Below are positions 12,259 to 23,739 of a stretch of 64,000 bases of DNA, in pieces (position 1 is the first letter of the stretch; each line of letters opens with the position of its first letter). Source of the stretch: Hydractinia symbiolongicarpus (lineage: Eukaryota > Cnidaria > Hydrozoa > Anthoathecata > Hydractiniidae); assembly GCF_029227915.1 (NCBI RefSeq), contig NC_079887.1, forward strand, positions 23,867,650 to 23,931,649, written 5' to 3'. A model generated the notes under the pieces. It worked only from the letters and a program-made list of their open reading frames with translations. It made no database searches and was not told the origin of the DNA. The translations under genes and the position numbers were made by a program.

Positions 12259-12311
12259 CATGGAGGTAGAAATTTCTTTCTTTTCATTTTTTCTTTATTT
12301 CTACCTCCATG
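12259..12311 (+). other. perfect 14-bp stem-loop in the 3' UTR
   Basis: CATGGAGGTAGAAA (12259-12272) and its exact reverse complement (12298-12311) flank a 25-base pyrimidine-rich loop. It lies between the stop at 12222-12224 and AATAAA at 12336, so it would be transcribed in the 3' UTR. Confidence 0.7.
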
Positions 12312-12335
12312 TTAAAACTAAAGCATAACAGCTAA

Positions 12336-12341
12336 AATAAA
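12336..12341 (+). promoter_or_regulatory. candidate polyadenylation signal AATAAA
   Basis: AATAAA lies 112 bases past the stop of the 9206-12224 gene. A second AATAAA near 12529 is an alternative. Confidence 0.55.
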
Positions 12342-15300
12342 AATTCTAAAACCAACGCAGTTGTTCCTGTCTCAGAAAGGAATTAAAATGTCTAAATTCT
12401 GTTCTAATTTTGATAAATTTTTTTCTAGATGACGTATCCACTATGGTTATAAAAAAGATGATGTTTCACATTTTTTTCGCTTGTATTGCAAAACTAGAAC
12501 ATAGATGATTTTACGTGATATACGATGCAATAAAATATCTAAAAAATTCTTTGTGTACGATTAGTTGATTGACATGAGGTTAATTAATGTACTGATCACC
12601 TAAACGAAGCTTTGAATTCTTCAGATTTTCCGTTTCCGAGTTAATTCGTTAACTTGCTTTTTTTCTGGTAGGATTATCTACACCTGTTTATCTATTTTTA
12701 TATGTTCACTTTGTATGGTTCATCTTTTATTTGACAAATGATATCTGCTTTGCCTGTATATTATCATTTACCTGTGTGTTATGGTTATAAACAGCAAAAA
12801 AGAAAAGGGGACCTCCTATTCAAAAATTATTTGGCTTAGATTGATTTAAATAATCATTGTCGGATTAACCAGTTCAGTATTTATTTTAATAATTTTACAG
12901 TCATAAGTCGTAAAAATATGAAAGTTTAATACTTTCCTTCAATAGATTTTTCTTCCTTAAGCAGCTTTTTTTGAAACAAGTTGGTTCACTACATTGCGAA
13001 TAATGACAGAATGTTTGATATGACAGAATGCAAAAAATAATAAAACTTGCCAGAGAGGAAATATTTTTTTATTTTTTTCTGTAACTTATTTGCATTAAAA
13101 CTTGAGTTGCAAACAAAAAATACTTCCCATATATTAAAAAAAATTCAACCATAAATCAATTGAAATAAAAATAAGCCTTCACTGTTAGTTAAGTTATATA
13201 TATAATTATATATTTAAATCTTGAAAAAAATTTTTCTTATCGTTCCTTTTGCAAAAATCAGTTTTTTAAGCACAAAAAAGTTTCTTATATCTGAACAAAC
13301 TCTGAATTTAAGTCGACCAGTATGAATGTAACAATCGTGGGTACGTCTTACACCCAAATAGTTCTATAATTATGTTTGTTCAAGTAAGTGAGTCCATTCT
13401 CGAAGCATCGTACAGAGGAGAGGGCTTTTCCAATATTTATCACGTTGACGGAGAGGAATAAAAGTATCCAATAAAAAGCACGGTCAGTGTTGTCACCACA
13501 TAAAAGTTGTTTACGACCCTAAGTAAATCTTCCTGTCGCTTGGCTATAAAAATGTTTGTCCGTCCCACAAACAGCTAAAGTCTCGGCATGACTTGGCCGG
13601 GGATTGATCCCGCGACCTTTTGCAAATGCTCTACTACAAGACCACCAGCCGACAACTTAGCATTTTTTAAGTTAAGAATAAGTTTCCACAAAAGTTCGTA
13701 AATTAGTCTAGGCCAAAAAAAGATGTTTTATATTATCTAACCACAGTAAAACATTAAACGAAATTATTGACACTGACCCTTAAGTCTGATTATAATTACA
13801 AATTAAAATCAACATGCGAGAACTTTCACTGCGCAGCTAGGTAGGTAGTTGGGTAGTTAGATATAATTAGAACTCAAGCTGTAACATAGATCATCATCAG
13901 ATTGGTGAAAATAGGTATTCATAAAGAATGATGGGCTAGGAGAGTTCGTATTTGCGCCAAGTTAAATAAAAGCATTGCGGTGCCGGATGTATTTAAAAAA
14001 GCAAATGCCAGTTTGCATAAGATATATCCTTGGTTAAAAATCGTGATTATATGTTTAATTAAAAATGCATACACAAACATTTAATAATATTAATTATAGA
14101 GTTAATAATGTTTAACCAAAAATAGTTTAAATGGTTTTAATTCGATTATTTATTATGGCTTTTACGAAATGAAAAATAAAGGTCCACATCAAGTTGACAC
14201 TATGAATGAGATATTTGATTATTTGCATTTGTTTAACTCAACACAAGTTCTAAACCTGCTTTGGAAGGACAGGGGGAAAGTTGGGAAATCTTTTCAATTT
14301 TTGGCACAATTTTCCACACAGAATGTTGAAGACACTATTAAAAAAACCTGTTACATGCTTATTTATTAGAATGCTTTATATGAATATAAGGGTAGGATTT
14401 GAAAATGAGGAATATCTTAAGAACAAACCTCTGGCTGACTTCTTTATTATTATCAAACTTTATCTTATGTAGCACCTGACAGCAACAGCTCTGTTTGATA
14501 AGTCAAATAAAGAATGAGATGTAGGCTGTGTCTTTATCTGAACTGATGATTAATTTTAGGCCTTTTGACAAAAAACTTTTCCGCAAAATAAAATTACTAG
14601 TGTTTGTTATAGCTAAACAATATAACGAGAGGTTGTGTTGGCACTTTTATTCAAAACGAGGTTGCATACGTCTTAAAGGGTGCGTCGATGTAAGCACTCC
14701 CAAAAGATATGCCACACATATTTGACTTTGCTAAACATTCATGCCGGTGTTACGTTGATCAATTTTTGAAAATTATTCCACAAAACAAAAAAATGTTGGC
14801 CGTATATAAGAATGTCGTAAGAATAATTTTAGTCCGTAAGTTAATAAATTTAAAAATATTTTAGCCTGCTATGAGTTTTGTCACTGGCATAAAAAAAAGT
14901 GTAATTTAAATTCATATTCGCGTCTGCTTGATCTGAAATCCTTTTTTTGTAGTGTATGAACAAAAGCCCGTATAATCCCTTCTAATATTTGTCAAGATGA
15001 TTTTCAGCAGTATAAAAAAACAATATAAAAACTACTTATCTGTTTAGCCATTGCCAAAGATGATTACGATCATTTGCCGTCCATGACCGCTGTGGCTGTC
15101 GAAACGTAGCCTAGAAAAAACTCGCTTGTTCATGACATGATAAATATTTGTATTATTCAATGAATATTATTTGCACGGAAAAATTCTTATTGTGTTCAAT
15201 TACGATGGCGAAGCATTTTGACACTTTCTGTACGTCGCCTGAGGCTTGTCTTATGCATCTTGGTACGAAGAAGAAAGGAAAGAAGAGTTACAGCTAAGAA

Positions 15301-17710
15301 GAGAAGAGAGCCATAGGGACCATCGTACTTTATAAATCTGGACTTTGAGACAAAAAGTGATGAAAGTGTTTGAAAAAACAATTTTTAAAAGTATAGAAAG
15401 GGTTAGCAATAATTTCCACTCGCTAGCGCAATTTTGATTGGCTAAGAGCATGTCATGTGACCTTCTGAGCTGAAGGGAGGTAAAAAGGATTAAAAATATT
15501 TTTTCGATTTTCTTTAAGTTTAGTTTCCAGTTTGTTTAGCTAGCTATCTAGATTATTTAACAAGTTAAAACAGCAACAAAAAGCTGTTGTCATCGCTCCG
15601 CATACTTTCTGTTCCTAGCCTATCTCCGCCACCCTTGCAACCCCCCCCCCCAACCCCTACAGACACACGGACACAGTAAAGACGCCATACTTCGGAAGTG
15701 TTTGGGAGGATTAGGCGTTTTCACAATAAATTGAAGTATATCACCGAAGAAACCTGCATTGACTCTGATTATGACCTCCCAAAATTAAAGAAAACCTTGT
15801 CCTCTCCATGTAATAATGTTGCAAACCAACTGGTTTTTTTTAAAAAAAACGCACAAAAAATAAACAATATTTTTTGATAAGTAGTTATTACAAAGACCTT
15901 TCCCAAACAAAATATCTTCTTGATACAAGTCTATCTTCTAAAACTCCTTTTTCTCTGTATGGTCACGAAACTGTATTTTCAGATTTTCTGGGGAAATTAT
16001 AAAAGCATACAAGCTTTCTAAACAACACTGCAATCACAAAAAAATCCGCTTGACTTCATCTTTATACATAGGGCATTTGATGCTAATTGGCAACCTTGTA
16101 CCCACGGATGATGCTAATAAAACTTTACGCTTACAAGAGCAGACATTTTCGGAACGATTTCGCATTTTTCCACGAAAGAACATTTTACGAGCGCTTCGAA
16201 TTGACTTTTAAATGCTTTGGGCGGGTCAGGTCAAGGAAAGTGGGAGCACGTTGTTGGAGTTCCGGTGATTTTTGGTGACATTTAATAAATAAATTTAAAA
16301 ATATGTCTACAAAGGGTTAGAGAAAATAATATTTAGATGAATGTGAAAAAGGTTGAGGCACGAAATTAACTAGAGTGCGCAAACTATATCTATCGAAAAA
16401 ATTTAGAGAAAAAGGCATGCTTTGCTGAAAAGTTAGATGGGAAGAAATGGGCTTATTATTTTACTCTTGCTTTCATCTGTTAGGTCCAACTCTGGTTATT
16501 CAGGTTATGTTAAAAAATAAACTTTCCTAAATGTACATACAGAATTCATCAAAGCAAAGAATATTCTTGATCAAACGCAGCATTTGGACTTTCTCATAGA
16601 TCATCTGCAAAAACAAACGTGTGAAAACGACCACAGCAAATATTTCCAACTTATTCTAACTTCTAATTACTTCACTTTTTCTTAACGCATTCAAATCCAA
16701 AAATTTTATGGTTAGTAATACTGAACCAAACTAAGTCATGTGATAGTGTGTGCTGTCAGTTTTAATATTTAAGATTTACGTCACTTTAGTCGTCAACCGT
16801 ATAATTAAAGCTAAAAAAAACTAAATGCGTTTTCGCTTTTGGTTTACTATCTAAAATTGCATTGACTAATATATGTTAAGTTCAAAGTTGCCACTATTTA
16901 AACTTCTTTTTCGGTTACCGTTGAGTTATTCTGCCAAGAAAATGTTTTGCGTTTTATTTGTACCATGGATCTCAGCAAGCATTTCATCGCTGATGATACA
17001 TTGAAATATTAATCCGAGTTCTTAAATCCTATTATCCAATTGATGTTAGTTGAAGTTCGATATGAAATATTCGACTTCGAAATAACGTTGTTACAACGTC
17101 TCCGACGCTACAACGTAGCTGCGACTATCAGCACACGTCTATGTAACGTCGCTTCCTTTTGGGATGACTCGAGTTAAAAACATTTTGCTACACGTAAAAC
17201 ATGGAAAAGTCATGCGATGGAACGTTTACGACACACTTGTTCCTCAGCGTTTTGGCAAGCGTAAATGATTCAGAAGTTTTGTTTTGTTTCAACGGGAAAC
17301 CATCGCGGCAAATTTTCTAACACGGCTTAGCAGTACTGTTTTGTTATAAGAAAACCGATAGAAAAAGGTTGTTGTTCGTGTTATGGGTTGCGCTTTAAGA
17401 TGCTTGAGACACAATGTAATCATCTTCACACTGTTCGGCAATATATAAATATTGTCACATAAAAACCAAAGCATCAATGGTTAGATTTGATCGGAGTTAA
17501 TAAAAATGTCAACATTTTAAACAGCTGCCCTGAAAAGCGCTCAAATAAGCAAATATAGAATTAAAATTATTATAGTTTTTCTATTAAATGAAAAAGAAAT
17601 AGGAAATAAAAAGATGCAGAATAAGATTTATTTGAAGCCAACATAAAATTTAATCACTTTTTCATTTCTCTGCGTGCTGATATAACGGTATTAAAAATTG
17701 GATTTCAATT
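12342..17710. other. intergenic, no gene supported
   Basis: The region has long A/T runs and short open frames without domains. A tRNA-derived SINE-like piece lies at ~13540-13653 and a C-run at 15641-15651. Open frames at 14169-14369 and 16087-16278 were examined and not supported. The last ~200 bases before 17711 presumably hold the promoter of the next gene; no clear motif was identified. Confidence 0.6.
13540..13653 (-). mobile_element. tRNA-derived SINE-like fragment
   Basis: Read on the minus strand it has an A-box-like stretch (GTCTTGTAGTAGAGC), then GGTCGCGGGATCAATCCCC, close to a pol III B box, then CAAGTCATGCCGAGACT. The last block resembles GAGTCAAGCCAGAGACT at 46434-46520, so both look like members of one family. 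A real tRNA is unlikely because the arms do not close cleanly. Confidence 0.5.
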
Positions 17711-19817
17711 ATGAAGCTGCTCGTGTTAATATACTTGATATCTCAAGTTGCAAGCCGTTCAATAGGTAAGTGAGACAAGTTGTGATGATAGGAATTTATC
17801 TTAGTGACCTCAGTCAAATTTTAGCATATTTCTTCTAGTGTATCCTGCGAGAAAAACAATATGAGGAGTAAAAAATATGTTCTGCCTATTAGATTCTATT
17901 CAAAATTTTTCATTATTTACGGTTTCTTTAAGTTTGGTATAAATCGAAGTCTTCTTTAAAAGAAAAAACCTGTAAGTGTACGTGACTGAGTGGCGGTAAA
18001 ACAAAAAACAAAACAGATACAAACTTTTTATTTTTGAAAAATAGTCAAATTGTCACTAAACTTAAATTTATACTATTGTCTTCGACATCTTCTATCTATT
18101 CCGATTTCGACAGATTTTAAAATATCGATAAAACACAAGCCAATTAAGTACTCGCTTAAAAATATTATCATTTTGATTGCTGCCGCTAGCAAAGGCACCG
18201 CCCGTAGCATAACTCAAAACTAAGACTTCGCTCTCATCCGTTCTTTCCCCGTTTCTTCCCTTTTTGGACTATAAGAGGATAGATACGAAAATAACAAACA
18301 ACTTCTTGTCTTTTAACACCTAAATATAAAGTTGTGCCATCAACGGAACCTCCAACCGCGCCACCAACCGAACCTCCAACTGAGCCACCAACCGAACCTC
18401 CAACCGAGCCACCAACTGAGCCTCCAACCGAGCCACCAACCGAGCCCCCAACTGAGCCACCAACTGAACCACCAACTGAACCACCAACCGAGCCACCAAC
18501 CGAGCCACCAACCGAACCACCAACCGAGCCACCAACCGAGCCACCAACCGAGCCACCAACTGAGCCACCAACAGAACCTCCAACTGAGCCACCAACCGAG
18601 CCACCAACTGAACCTCCAACGGAACCACCAACTGAACCTCCAACTGAACCTCCAACGGAACCTCCAACCGAGCCACCAACCGAGCCACCAACCGAGCCAC
18701 CAACTGAGCCTCCAACCGAGCCACCAACCGAGCCACCAACCGAGCCACCAACTGAGCCACCAACTGAACCACCAACCGAGCCACCAACCGAGCCACCAAC
18801 CGAACCACCAACCGAGCCACCAACCGAGCCACCAACCGAGCCACCAACCGAGCCACCAACTGAGCCACCAACAGAACCTCCAACAGAACCACCAACTGAA
18901 CCTCCAACTGAACCTCCAACGGAACTTCCAACCGAGCCACCAACCGAACCTCCAACTGAACCTCCAACTGAACCTCCAACTGAACCTCCAACTGAGCCAC
19001 CAACTGAACCTCCAACTGAGCCACCAACCGAACCACCAACCGAACCACCAACCGAGCCACCAACCGAGCCACCAACCGAGCCACCAACCGAACCACCAAC
19101 CGAACCACCAACCGAGCCACCAACTGAACCTCCAACTGAATCTCCAACTGAACCTCCAACTGAACCTCCAACGGAACCTCCAACTGAACCTCCAACTGAA
19201 CCTCCAACTGAACCTCCAACTGAACCTCCAACTGAGCCACCAACTGAGCCACCAACTGAGCCACCAACCGAACTTCCAACCGAGCCACCAACCGAACCGC
19301 CAACCGAGCCACCAACTGAGCCACCAACTAAAGCACCAACCACTAAGAGTAAGTAATGACTCATTGTAATGTGCTTAGTTAAACTAAATTGTCTCACTTT
19401 GTTTCGCTGTTTATGAAGCCTGTTATTAATTTTACTAGGTTCCGAACTGGTTGCCACACCTCTAGGTTGCTATAAGGATCAACTCTCTGATCGTGCTCTT
19501 CCACAGCAGTATGCTGACTTTCGACCTGAAATTGTTTGGACAAATATGAAAGCTACAATTAAGAAGTGCACTGATTTGGCTGTGGAACGAGGTAAAGAAT
19601 AATATTTGAGGGAGCTCAATTTTATATCTAGTTTTATTCTCCATTAAACATTCTTATTTTTTACTTTGAAGGATATAAAGTGTTCTCTGTTCAGTTTTAT
19701 GGGGAATGCTGGACAGGAGCTGATGCGGATATAACCTACGACAAACATGGTCCTGCAGAAACCTGTTGGAATGGAGTGGGAAAAGATCTAACAAATTTTG
19801 TATACAAACTAGAGTAA
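17711..19817 (+). CDS. secreted TEPP-repeat protein with C-terminal WSC-like domain (paralogue 2)
   Basis: Four exons, 17711-17765, 18332-19348, 19439-19591 and 19672-19817, all phase 1, give 456 residues. Exon 1 is a signal peptide (MKLLVLIYLISQVASRS). Exon 2 encodes about 80 copies of the tetrapeptide TEPP with rare changes (TELP, TESP, TAPP, TKAP). Exons 3 and 4 encode the same ~95-residue domain as the 9206 gene: GCYKD, DRALP, PEIVWTN, TIKKC, GYKVFSVQFYGECW, TYDKHGP, TCWNGVG, TNFVY. Exon 4 is exactly the same length (146 bases) in both genes. All four cysteines and the Trp residues next to them are kept, while the spacer repeats are unrelated in unit length (12 versus 27 bases). Family identity between the two genes is sure; calling the domain WSC-like is tentative. 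Likely a secreted, rigid Pro-rich extracellular protein. Confidence 0.88.
18336..19335 (+). repeat. 12-base coding minisatellite (TEPP units)
   Basis: Near-perfect CCAACYGARCCW-type units, about 80 copies. Because the period is a multiple of three and lacks stops, several frames on both strands stay open for about 1 kb. Those are artefacts of the repeat. Synonymous changes (ACC/ACT, GAG/GAA, CCA/CCT) form local blocks, pointing to repeated unequal exchange. Confidence 0.95.
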
Positions 19818-20438
19818 AAAAAAGAGGTGGGAAGACTTTTCTATAATAATAACGGCCGTATTTTGTCTACACGTGTGTTATAAACAAAGTTGTGCAACGG
19901 GACACACAAATTTAACGATGCACGAAATATCGGAATATTACAGGACTTTTTTTTAAAATTTTTCAATGAGTTAACGGCTAGTTATTTATCATATTATTCA
20001 AATTAATCTGTTTGTTTTAAACATGAGACAACAAGCTTGCTTGATAGGTCATAAAAATTGCAAAATTCCAATTCATACTAAAATCTCTTTAAGCCAATCT
20101 ACGAGTAACACAAATTGAGCTGTCATACATATTCAGTTAGACACTCAATGCCAACGATCTATACACCATTGAGACTCCACCTAAATAATAGAAAACCCTG
20201 GCGTGGCACAATGTCAAAATATATAGGTGTCTGTCACGGGAGATGCTGTCTGAACCATTTTGACATAACTTTTTGATTACCTTTCCATTTATTTGTAACC
20301 AGTAATTCTTACATTAATTTTTAGGAGCTGATGTTGGAGCTGGATGATATATTTTTATTTTTATTTTTTTTTTCGTTTCTTGGAAAGTTTGTGCCTTTTT
20401 TTTCTCAGTTTGACTTATAATTTATTACATAATTTTGA

Positions 20439-20444
20439 AATAAA
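20439..20444 (+). promoter_or_regulatory. candidate polyadenylation signal AATAAA
   Basis: First canonical AATAAA noticed after the stop at 19815-19817, about 620 bases downstream. If used, the 3' UTR would be long. Confidence 0.3.
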
Positions 20445-21008
20445 AATTATCATTAAAAAATGAAAGATTTGCGGTGATCGAAAATATGGAACAAGTTTAT
20501 AATCATTTGCATATCAAAGAGAATAGTTCGAAAAATCTAAGCGCTACTTATATGATCGATGAATTTTGCTATTTTGAAAAACTTTAGGTTTTAAAAATAC
20601 AACAAGTGAGCACGTCTCCAAGCCTTCTGTGATTCCACTGTTCTTATTAAAATGGCGTATATTAGACTAGCATATATACTTGCTAAAATAGATTTCTATA
20701 TTTACTGGAATTTATTCACAAGGCAAATATGAATCGTTTTTGTCTGATGTATTGATAGATATGATGTCTTTATCCATTTTTGTTCGAAGCAAAGATAATT
20801 GTCCTGTAATATACATACATGTAAACACGAAAACGTATTGTTGTTTTCCCCTTATCCCTACCATCTAAAAATGCTGAAAGCAATGAAATTCTTCCCTCTT
20901 CTTTCCAAACAAATTGAAAAAAATTGAAGTCTTCTTTTTTTTTTTTTTTAATAACTCCTGATTGCTTTCTTATATGGCTATGATACTTAATGAGTTTCAA
21001 CATTTATC

Positions 21009-21600
21009 TATTAGACACCTGCATGCTAAATTTTTAGGTCCCATACCATTCAGAGGCTTTGATATTGGCCATTACTCGAAACTACCCCTAAAGTCTCTAT
21101 GAAATCCTTATAATGGGGAAAATATAATAACTCCTGTTAGGATTATCCTTAAAACATGAAACTTGGAACACAACTTTGTTTCGTCAAGAAGAATCATTTT
21201 GAATAATTTTGACACGTGACTAATCCGATTTCCCGATTTTGTCGGATTTTACCCGAAAATCGGAAGAAAACGGATTTTCGGGCAATTTTTGGCAATTTTT
21301 TATTCGATCTATGTAAAAACCGGAAGATATGTTAAAAAATTTTTATTTAGTTTTCAGAAACTTCAAACAGAATGTAAAAATTCGCTCTAGAACAAAAGTA
21401 ATTATATTTTAAGCAGATAGTGGCATTTTTAACAATTTTCAAGCTTCTGATGACGTCACAGAAAATGTGCTGACGCAAGCAAAAATTTATTGCCGCCATT
21501 TTGTTCCTTTTATGACGTACTATAAGTGTGCCAAGGTTGATTCAATTTGAACAACCCTATGAAAAGTTATTGAGGGGGGGGGGGCGAAATCTGCCCCCCG
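21009..21600 (+). repeat. dispersed repeat family A, copy 2
   Basis: Same block order as copy 1: ACACCTGC..TTTTTAGG, CATTACTCGAAACTA, CCGATTT/CGGATTTT, AAGCAGATAG, GACGTCACAGAAAATGTGCTGACG, GCCGCCATTTTGTTCC, ATGACGTACT and a G-rich end. It is closer to copy 3 than to copy 1 at the left end. Confidence 0.78.
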
Positions 21601-22599
21601 CCCCGGTCATAGTATGTTCGAAAAACCCCAGACCGAATAGGGTTAAAACATTCTGTTTTTGAACTCAAAACTCAATGCCCACTAAGCATATTTTGTTATT
21701 TAGCTGTATTTCATTAGAAGTCGCTTTTAATTAATTTTATTTAAGGTCAATCTTCTTTGCACAGCTGTGCTTTGAAGATAAACGCAAACAAACAGGAAAC
21801 ATTAATTTCTTGTCGAAATATTTATTTAGCACCTTAAAAAAATTAAAAAAAAATTAATGCAATAATTAATTAACACGATTGACTTATAATGGCGTTTCCA
21901 TTATTCAATTTAATTCGCAATGCATCATGGGATTTTCAGGGTAACTGGAAAAAAAAGTTTATTTTATAAAAGATATTAAATTTTGTTCCCTTTCTCTCGC
22001 AACAGCTAGTCTTGAAGTCAAAGCTGGTGATTTATATTTAACCTTGGAATTAATGAAAGGGGGGAAGGGGGAGGGAGAGAAGTCCATACATATTTGTCCT
22101 AATATTATAGCCACAATTACATTAGGCATCCTTGAATGCGGACGTTGGGAAGGTTAAATACGATAATAGTCGATAAAAAACCTTTTTAAATGTTCTCCAG
22201 TTAAGTTTTATCAGTCATACTTTTTAAAAAACTTGTACAACACACTAGTAAAGCTAAGTCAATTTCACGTCTCCAACATTTAAGGAAAGAAAAGCCCAAA
22301 AAATGTTCCCTAGCAAATACTCAATGTATAGTCCGCCGTTGATAAATTAGTTTCTGAAAAAAAAACGTGTGTTCCGAACGAAAAATTAATACATAAAGGT
22401 ACAAACAAAAAAAACTGCCAACCTCGTCACCAGGGCTCTTTTTCATTGCGTTGGAGATTTAAATTTCCCAATAACTCATCCTATTTTCAAGATATTCCAG
22501 CTTTTTGTATGTATATTCTGAAGACTATAAATAAGAAAGTAAAACAAAGGGATGGATCACTAAGTTTATTATTCATTGATGAGTAGATTCCACCCTGTC

Positions 22600-22843
22600 T
22601 AAAGGGGGAATTTTCACGAAGCGAATTGAACGGCGAATTCGACAGCGAATTAGATGGCGAATTCGCTTTTTAATTTCCACGACAAAATAAATTAGACCCC
22701 AAATTCATTGTTTACATTGGTCAACCGCGTTCTGATTGGTCTAAAGCGAAAAAGTAGAAACTGTTTCTACTTTCAAGCGCATGCTCAGATACAATTCGCC
22801 GTCGAATTCGCTGTTCAATTTGCTTCCTGTAAATCTCCCTTTA
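22600..22843. mobile_element. MITE-like inverted-repeat element, copy 1
   Basis: About 50-base imperfect terminal inverted repeats, 22600-22650 and 22793-22843. Each starts TAAAGGG and contains GAAGC(G/A)AATTGAAC and GCGAATTCGAC. It is 244 bases long with no coding capacity. TA at both outer ends would fit a Tc1/mariner-type target, but that is inference. A relative lies at ~58556-58799. Confidence 0.75.
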
Positions 22844-22916
22844 CACGAAAGTTTAGAAGCATATAAATATCTCAGAGCAAACGCCGAATTAAAATCAACT
22901 CATGAGCATAAAGTAG

Positions 22917-23318
22917 GCATGGCCACATCTTACCCTCTTAAATAGTAGCGGAAATAGTTATATTTATCCAGTGAGTGAAGCTATTTACACCCATAACATT
23001 AAAGAGGAAAGGATTTTCAGGCAACTACCACTTGAGCAAAGAACAATAGAAGTAACCAATCAAAAAGCTCGGTCTGTGTTATCACCGCAGGAAATTCGTT
23101 TGCGACCCAGTGTAAATTTTCCCACCCTAGTAAGTGATTTCCCGGTGGTAAGAAAAGTTATGCTGGTTCGAAACAGCCTTGTAACAGCATCAGTACTCAG
23201 TTTAAACAAATCGAAACCCTGGAATAAACTTTGTGTGAAATTAATGCACACAAGTTTCGGTCTTTCCATTGTTCTTTTTTTTTTGTCCCTCGTTGTTCTT
23301 ATAACAATATTCTTATAA
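22917..23318 (+). CDS. possible terminal exon with C-terminal membrane helix (unrecognised, doubtful)
   Basis: The frame is open from 22917, just after a TAG that could be a splice acceptor, to a stop at 23316-23318. There is no good ATG start; the only candidates are internal. The product would be ~130 residues with a mixed charged body and a final ~20-residue hydrophobic helix, which could be a tail anchor. No homology is recognised and no partner exon was found. It sits between the MITE at 22600 and the signal-peptide exon at 23740. It may be a chance open frame. Confidence 0.22.
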   Translation, partial: AWPHLTLLNSSGNSYIYPVSEAIYTHNIKEERIFRQLPLEQRTIEVTNQKARSVLSPQEIRLRPSVNFPTLVSDFPVVRKVMLVRNSLVTASVLSLNKSKPWNKLCVKLMHTSFGLSIVLFFLSLVVLITIFL

Positions 23319-23739
23319 ATATTCTTATGAAGTCTTCACAGAATACGCGTACGAAATGTGCTGCAAATGTATTGAACTTTCTGCAAATGCAAAAATGTTG
23401 AAGAAATTCCGCAACAGAATCAAAGTATGCTCAATTTTTACAAATATTTTTACATCAAAAGTTTGAATTTTCAATTTCATCCCTGCTCATGTTATTCTTA
23501 AGCAATTTTTACTTCCATCTGCGAATTTATGTGTAGCCCTGGGTGTACGATTTTACAAACATGTTAAAATTTATGCTTGATAAATCTATGCGTAGGAAAC
23601 ATCAGTAGGAACAGCGCTGCCTAATCATTCGGCATGATATTTTGCGGAACTGCGTTTTGCTGCAAATGAGCAAGCTTCAACATGAGCAACTTTATGCAAA
23701 CATAAAAATCTTGACAATTATCTAAAATTCAAGAAGAAA

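Larger units (their letters stand above)
19818..23739. other. intergenic with repeats
   Basis: Holds dispersed repeat A copy 2 (21009-21600), a G-run (about 21574-21584) next to a C-rich stretch, a 244-bp inverted-repeat element (22600-22843) and one open frame of uncertain status (22917-23318). Otherwise it is AT-rich sequence without recognisable features. Confidence 0.6.

Noticed and set aside
14169-14369. 66-codon frame that at first looked like a transposase scrap
   Set aside because: No catalytic motif or zinc finger and no extension in neighbouring frames.
18234-19457. Minus-strand VGGS repeat frame and plus-strand HQPS frame
   Set aside because: Products of the 12-base repeat. The TEPP frame is the only one consistent with the splice phases and with the paralogue.
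22971-23318. Start at GTG for the membrane-helix frame
   Set aside because: GTG is not a credible start in this genome. The stretch is kept only as a doubtful exon from 22917.
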